Source of the DNA: Ruminococcaceae bacterium UBA6413 | Lineage (GTDB): Bacteria; Bacillota; Clostridia; Oscillospirales; Ruminococcaceae | Direction of reading: 5' to 3' | Assembly: GCA_002437415.1 (NCBI GenBank) | Contig: DJPL01000058.1 | Location: 1-34,494 of the forward strand | Length of the DNA: 34,494 nt | In this document: positions 32,101 to 34,494 of the stretch, one piece after another | Layout: each line of letters begins with the position of its first letter | Numbering within the stretch: the stretch's first letter is position 1 | Translations under genes and position numbers: made by a program | Notes under the pieces: model-generated | Told to the model about the DNA's origin: nothing | The model's input: the letters and a program-made list of their open reading frames with translations, nothing else | The model's database searches: none

Positions 32101-32158
32101 AACTTTTGGCAAGCAACCAAAGCATCCTTGCTTTGGGGCGAAGCCCCCCGTACAGGTC

Positions 32159-32224
32159 GTCAGCCATTTGTGTCACTGCATCGTGCAGTGTCTTTGTGTG
32201 GCTGACTGCAAGCGTCCTTGCTTG
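32159..32224 (+). repeat. Two-storey hairpin plus GTCCTT hairpin, second module of copy B
   Basis: Outer GTCAGCCA/TGGCTGAC (32159-32166, 32199-32206), inner CACTGC/GCAGTG (32174-32179, 32185-32190) with loop ATCGT. Then CAAGC/GCTTG with loop GTCCTT (32209-32224). Confidence 0.82.
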
Positions 32225-32284
32225 GACTGGGCGGCAGCCCCAGCAAAATAGCCCTAAGGGGTTTTCGGCAAGGATGCCGAAATA

Positions 32285-32329
32285 AGGACACACCGAGCTT
32301 TGCATGAGGCAAAGCCATTAGAGTGTCCT
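32285..32329 (+). repeat. Two-storey hairpin, last module of copy B
   Basis: Outer AGGACAC/GTGTCCT (32285-32291, 32323-32329), inner GCTTTGC/GCAAAGC (32297-32303, 32309-32315) with loop ATGAG. Confidence 0.75.
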
Positions 32330-32392
32330 AAAGGGGATAGGGATTGAGAATAAGCTGCATTTCTTAAAGAAACAGACTTTTTCTACAATCTG

Positions 32393-32423
32393 AAATGGGC
32401 TGTTACTTAAGACAGCTCCTTTT
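32393..32423 (+). terminator. Right copy of the duplicated hairpin with T tract
   Basis: An 8-bp stem (32397-32404 with 32411-32418, two wobble pairs), extended by AAA/TTT past one mismatch. It abuts the CTG end of copy B. The following 140 bases (32425-32565) hold nothing I recognise. Confidence 0.75.
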
Positions 32424-32565
32424 AGTTTACATACATAAGCTTTCATCACCATTAACAGTCATACGACTTACTTTTCACCTGAGTTTTGTGATTTTATCTA
32501 AATTTACGCTAAAAATACACACAATTATCAAAGAAAATTTGTTAAAAAATCTACAAAGAAAAGCG

Positions 32566-32594
32566 TTGAATTTACACCTGAAATAAGGTATAAT
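32566..32594 (+). promoter_or_regulatory. Promoter of the decarboxylase membrane-subunit genes
   Basis: TTGAAT (32566-32571), 17 bp, TATAAT (32589-32594); leader of about 82 nt. Confidence 0.72.
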
Positions 32595-32682
32595 TATATT
32601 AGTTTTATGCTATGCCGCATTGTGCCCTGACAGGTAAAAACGGCACAGCAAAGCAAGAACAATTAAGAATGGAGAATCATGC

Positions 32683-33099
32683 ATGACGGATAATTTACTG
32701 CGTACTATGGCGATAATCACCGAAGAAACTGCCGCACAGAGCATAAGCGGTATGTGGGCTACGGTTATTACCGGTATGGTTGTTGTTTTCCTGATCTTAG
32801 GACTGCTCATAGGACTGCTTTACATCATTTCCTTCTTCTGCAATCTGGGAAACAAGAAGAAAAAGGATGAAAAGCCCGCAGAAAAGACTGCTGAGCCTGC
32901 ACCCGCTCCCGCTCCCGTAGAGCTTATAGAAGAGGACGAGAACGACGATGAGGTCATAGCTGTTATTTCAGCGGCGATCGCCGCTTACACGGCAGGTGAC
33001 GGCAAGACCTATGCAATCAAGAGAATCAAACGTGCCGAAAAACAGCCTCGTTCAAGCTGGGGCAACGCGGGCGTAAACGAGAATACCCGTTCGTTTTAA
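32683..33099 (+). CDS. OadG-family small subunit of a Na+-pumping decarboxylase
   Basis: The 138-aa protein has one N-terminal transmembrane helix (about 27-52; GMVVVFLILGLLIGLLYII), a charged alanine/proline linker, then VIAVISAAIAAYTAGDGKTYAIKRIKR and a C-terminal SSWGNAGVNENTRSF. This layout matches the OadG/MmdD assembly subunits that tether the soluble carboxyltransferase and biotin carrier to the beta subunit. GGAG precedes the ATG. The beta subunit gene follows after 28 bases. Confidence 0.85.
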   Translation: MTDNLLRTMAIITEETAAQSISGMWATVITGMVVVFLILGLLIGLLYIISFFCNLGNKKKKDEKPAEKTAEPAPAPAPVELIEEDENDDEVIAVISAAIAAYTAGDGKTYAIKRIKRAEKQPRSSWGNAGVNENTRSF

Positions 33100-33127
33100 G
33101 GCTCAGACTAAATAAAAGGAGAACAAG

Positions 33128-34369
33128 ATGGAAATTTTAGACGTTTTCTGGAATGCCCTTGTTGCGCTTGCGCAAAAATCGGGCTTCTGTAACATAACCC
33201 CTCAGCAGGGACTTATGATAGCTGTTTCATTCTTACTTATGTATCTTGCTATAGTAAGAAAATTCGAACCTCTGCTGCTTCTGCCTATTGCTTTCGGTAT
33301 GATGCTCACCAATATTCCCGGTGCTAATATGTTCCACCCGGAAATGTTCGGTATAAGCCCCGATCCCGCAATAGCGGCGAACTTTGCCGAAAACGGCGTA
33401 AACTACGGTGATGTACTTCACAACGGCGGTCTGCTCGATATACTGTATCTCGGCGTTAAGCTTCAGATATTCCCTCCGCTGATATTCTTAGGTATCGGCT
33501 GTATGACCGACTTCGGTCCTCTGATAGCAAACCCCAAGAGCTTACTGCTCGGTGCTGCCGCACAGCTCGGTATCTTTATAACATTCCTCGGTGCTTGTGC
33601 ACTCAGCCTTACAGGCATTGAGGGCGTGGCGTTCACATTCAAGGAAGCCGCTTCGATCGGTATCATCGGCGGTGCTGACGGACCTACGGCGATATTCCTG
33701 ACATCAAAGCTCGCCCCGCAATTGCTGGGTTCTATAGCGGTTGCCGCATATTCTTATATGGCGCTCGTTCCTGTAATTCAGCCTCCTATAATGAAGCTTC
33801 TTACAACAAAGAAGGAACGTTCGATCGTAATGGACGGCTTACGCCCCGTATCAAAGAGAGAAAAAATCATATTCCCTGTTGCCGTAACACTTATTGTTGC
33901 TTTCATCGTTCCCGATGCTACTCCCCTTGTAGGTATGCTGATGCTCGGTAACCTCTTCAGAGAAAGCGGTGTTGTAGACAGACTTGTAAAGACTGCTTCA
34001 AACGAGCTGATGAACATAATCACAATTATGCTCGGTACTGTTGTAGGTGCAACAGCAACCGCTGAAAACTTCCTGACTGTAAAGACAATTATGATAGTTG
34101 TTCTCGGTCTTATAGCTTTCTGCTTCGGTACAGCGGGCGGTCTGTTACTTGCAAAGCTTATGAACAAGCTTTCAGGCGGCAAGATAAACCCCCTTATCGG
34201 TTCAGCCGGTGTATCCGCAGTTCCTATGGCTGCCCGTGTTTCACAGACAGTCGGCTCTAAGGAAAACCCCTCAAACTTCCTTCTCATGCACGCTATGGGA
34301 CCGAACGTTGCAGGCGTTATCGGTTCAGCCGTTGCCGCAGGTGTTCTGCTTAACATCTTCGGCGGTTAA
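33128..34369 (+). CDS. oadB: Na+-translocating decarboxylase beta subunit (OadB/MmdB/GcdB)
   Basis: The 413-aa polytopic protein contains the family hallmark GIIGGADGPTAIF, with D184 the essential carboxylate for Na+ coupling. The second half repeat region has GNLFRESGVVDRL, and the end is AVPMAARVSQTVGSKENPSNFLLMHAMGPNVAGVIGSA, highly conserved. It decarboxylates carboxybiotin and exports Na+ at the cytoplasmic membrane. The sequence cannot tell oxaloacetate, methylmalonyl-CoA and glutaconyl-CoA systems apart. Its soluble partners are probably those at 12406-15586. AAAGGAGAAC precedes the ATG. Confidence 0.95.
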   Translation: MEILDVFWNALVALAQKSGFCNITPQQGLMIAVSFLLMYLAIVRKFEPLLLLPIAFGMMLTNIPGANMFHPEMFGISPDPAIAANFAENGVNYGDVLHNGGLLDILYLGVKLQIFPPLIFLGIGCMTDFGPLIANPKSLLLGAAAQLGIFITFLGACALSLTGIEGVAFTFKEAASIGIIGGADGPTAIFLTSKLAPQLLGSIAVAAYSYMALVPVIQPPIMKLLTTKKERSIVMDGLRPVSKREKIIFPVAVTLIVAFIVPDATPLVGMLMLGNLFRESGVVDRLVKTASNELMNIITIMLGTVVGATATAENFLTVKTIMIVVLGLIAFCFGTAGGLLLAKLMNKLSGGKINPLIGSAGVSAVPMAARVSQTVGSKENPSNFLLMHAMGPNVAGVIGSAVAAGVLLNIFGG

Positions 34370-34395
34370 GCTGATTTACAATCAGATATTTCAAA

Positions 34396-34424
34396 CCCCT
34401 TATCGGAAACGATAAGGGGATTTT
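34396..34424 (+). terminator. Intrinsic terminator after the beta subunit gene
   Basis: A perfect 9-bp stem CCCCTTATC/GATAAGGGG, a 6-nt loop and ATTTT. Confidence 0.9.
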
Positions 34425-34433
34425 GTTATAAGT

Positions 34434-34471
34434 AAAAAGAGCTTGCCTACACCAAAAGTGTAAGCAAGCTC
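34434..34471 (-). terminator. Minus-strand terminator hairpin beside an element end
   Basis: GAGCTTGC/GCAAGCTC (34439-34446, 34464-34471) continues as TACAC/GTGTA past one mismatch. A34434-34438 gives five T on the minus strand, so it would end a gene beyond the right edge. Confidence 0.75.
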
Positions 34472-34472
34472 T

Positions 34473-34494
34473 CAGTCTGTAGAAAAACCCCGAT
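34473..34494. repeat. End of another hairpin-array element, cut by the window edge
   Basis: CAGTCTGTAGAAAAACC fits the terminal repeat CAG[N][C/T]TGT[A/C]GAAAA and begins one base after a terminator hairpin, exactly as copy A does at 26145. Only 22 bases are visible, so the orientation of the copy cannot be told. Confidence 0.6.

Larger units (their letters stand above)
31958..32392 (+). repeat. Non-coding hairpin-array element, complete copy B (about 435 bp)
   Basis: The left end TCTGTCGAAAAACC matches copy A; the right end read on the minus strand is CAGATTGTAGAAAAA, matching the copy A right end. Internal order is similar: TATACTAAAATGGGGT, hairpins, GGGCGGCAGCCCCA, CGGCAAGGATGCCGA, a final two-storey hairpin, TAAAGGGGATAG and an AACAGACTTTTTCTACAA end. 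It carries two copies of the GTCAG..CTGAC module (32035-32100 and 32159-32224) where copy A has one, plus extra hairpins at 32020-32033, 32117-32136 and 32135-32147. No credible coding sequence is present. Confidence 0.8.

Noticed and set aside
31987..32305. Open reading frames of 72 and 78 codons inside copy B
   Set aside because: Same reasons: they follow the hairpin modules, and frame and sequence are not conserved with copy A.
31958..32392. CRISPR array
   Set aside because: Hairpins vary in stem sequence and spacing; there are no constant-length direct repeats with unique spacers and no cas gene.

Overview
The window looks like a chromosomal stretch from a Gram-positive, spore-lineage Clostridia, probably Oscillospiraceae/Ruminococcaceae. 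This is inferred from purine-rich AGGAGG/AAAGGA ribosome binding sites, frequent TTG starts with good Shine-Dalgarno sequences, housekeeping promoters with a 17-bp spacer, spore-lineage genes (ytfJ/gerW, a DUF2953 protein, a dacB-like carboxypeptidase next to scpAB), and a Na+-translocating decarboxylase. No rRNA, tRNA, CRISPR array, transposase or phage gene was seen.

Layout. (1) 1-5400, mostly minus strand: a GNAT-YoaP acetyltransferase; then a secreted small protein followed by a VanZ-like membrane protein, an ABC ATPase and a large FtsX-type permease. (2) 5.6-12.3 kb, plus strand: an ECF-like sigma factor, then a housekeeping run of site-2 protease, scpA, scpB, DUF2953 protein, ytfJ, D-Ala-D-Ala carboxypeptidase, rluB-type pseudouridine synthase and a small GNAT-like protein. 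(3) 12.4-15.6 kb: three biotin-dependent genes, a methylmalonyl-CoA-type carboxyltransferase, a biotin carrier and a pyruvate/oxaloacetate-type carboxyltransferase, in the subunit set of a transcarboxylase. The matching membrane subunits (OadG- and OadB-like) lie about 17 kb away at 32.7-34.4 kb. (4) 15.6-19.6 kb: an RNHCP zinc protein, a minus-strand surface protein, efp with an acidic zinc-ribbon protein, and mrp. (5) 19.7-23.0 kb: birA, a ClC transporter and an aldo/keto reductase, behind a promoter overlapped by a BirA-operator-like dyad. (6) 23.2-26.1 kb: a three-gene ABC-2 type exporter. (7) 26.6-29.2 kb: a second ECF-like sigma factor, its probable membrane anti-sigma partner and an SGNH/CE2-type esterase lipoprotein. 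(8) 29.4-31.9 kb: a chemoreceptor with an unusual lysine/proline/alanine-rich tail.

The most unusual content is not protein coding. Two complete non-coding elements (about 26145-26517 and 31958-32392) share imperfect terminal inverted repeats and are built from a chain of short hairpins. Several hairpins are two-storey (outer stem, bulge, inner stem with a 5-nt loop). Between copies the stem sequences differ completely while pairing and loop sequences are kept. Each complete copy is flanked on both sides by the same intrinsic-terminator hairpin, as if a whole terminator had been duplicated at insertion. The two window edges carry further ends of the family, again one base from a terminator hairpin. 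This looks like a terminator-associated, structure-conserved mobile or RNA element that I cannot assign to a known class.

How the parts fit: BirA would biotinylate the carrier at 13795-14160, which would shuttle carboxyl groups between the two carboxyltransferases and the membrane pump, linking biotin supply to Na+ energetics. The two sigma factors, the anti-sigma protein and the secreted or surface proteins suggest regulated envelope functions. All functional assignments rest on motif reading; no searches were run.
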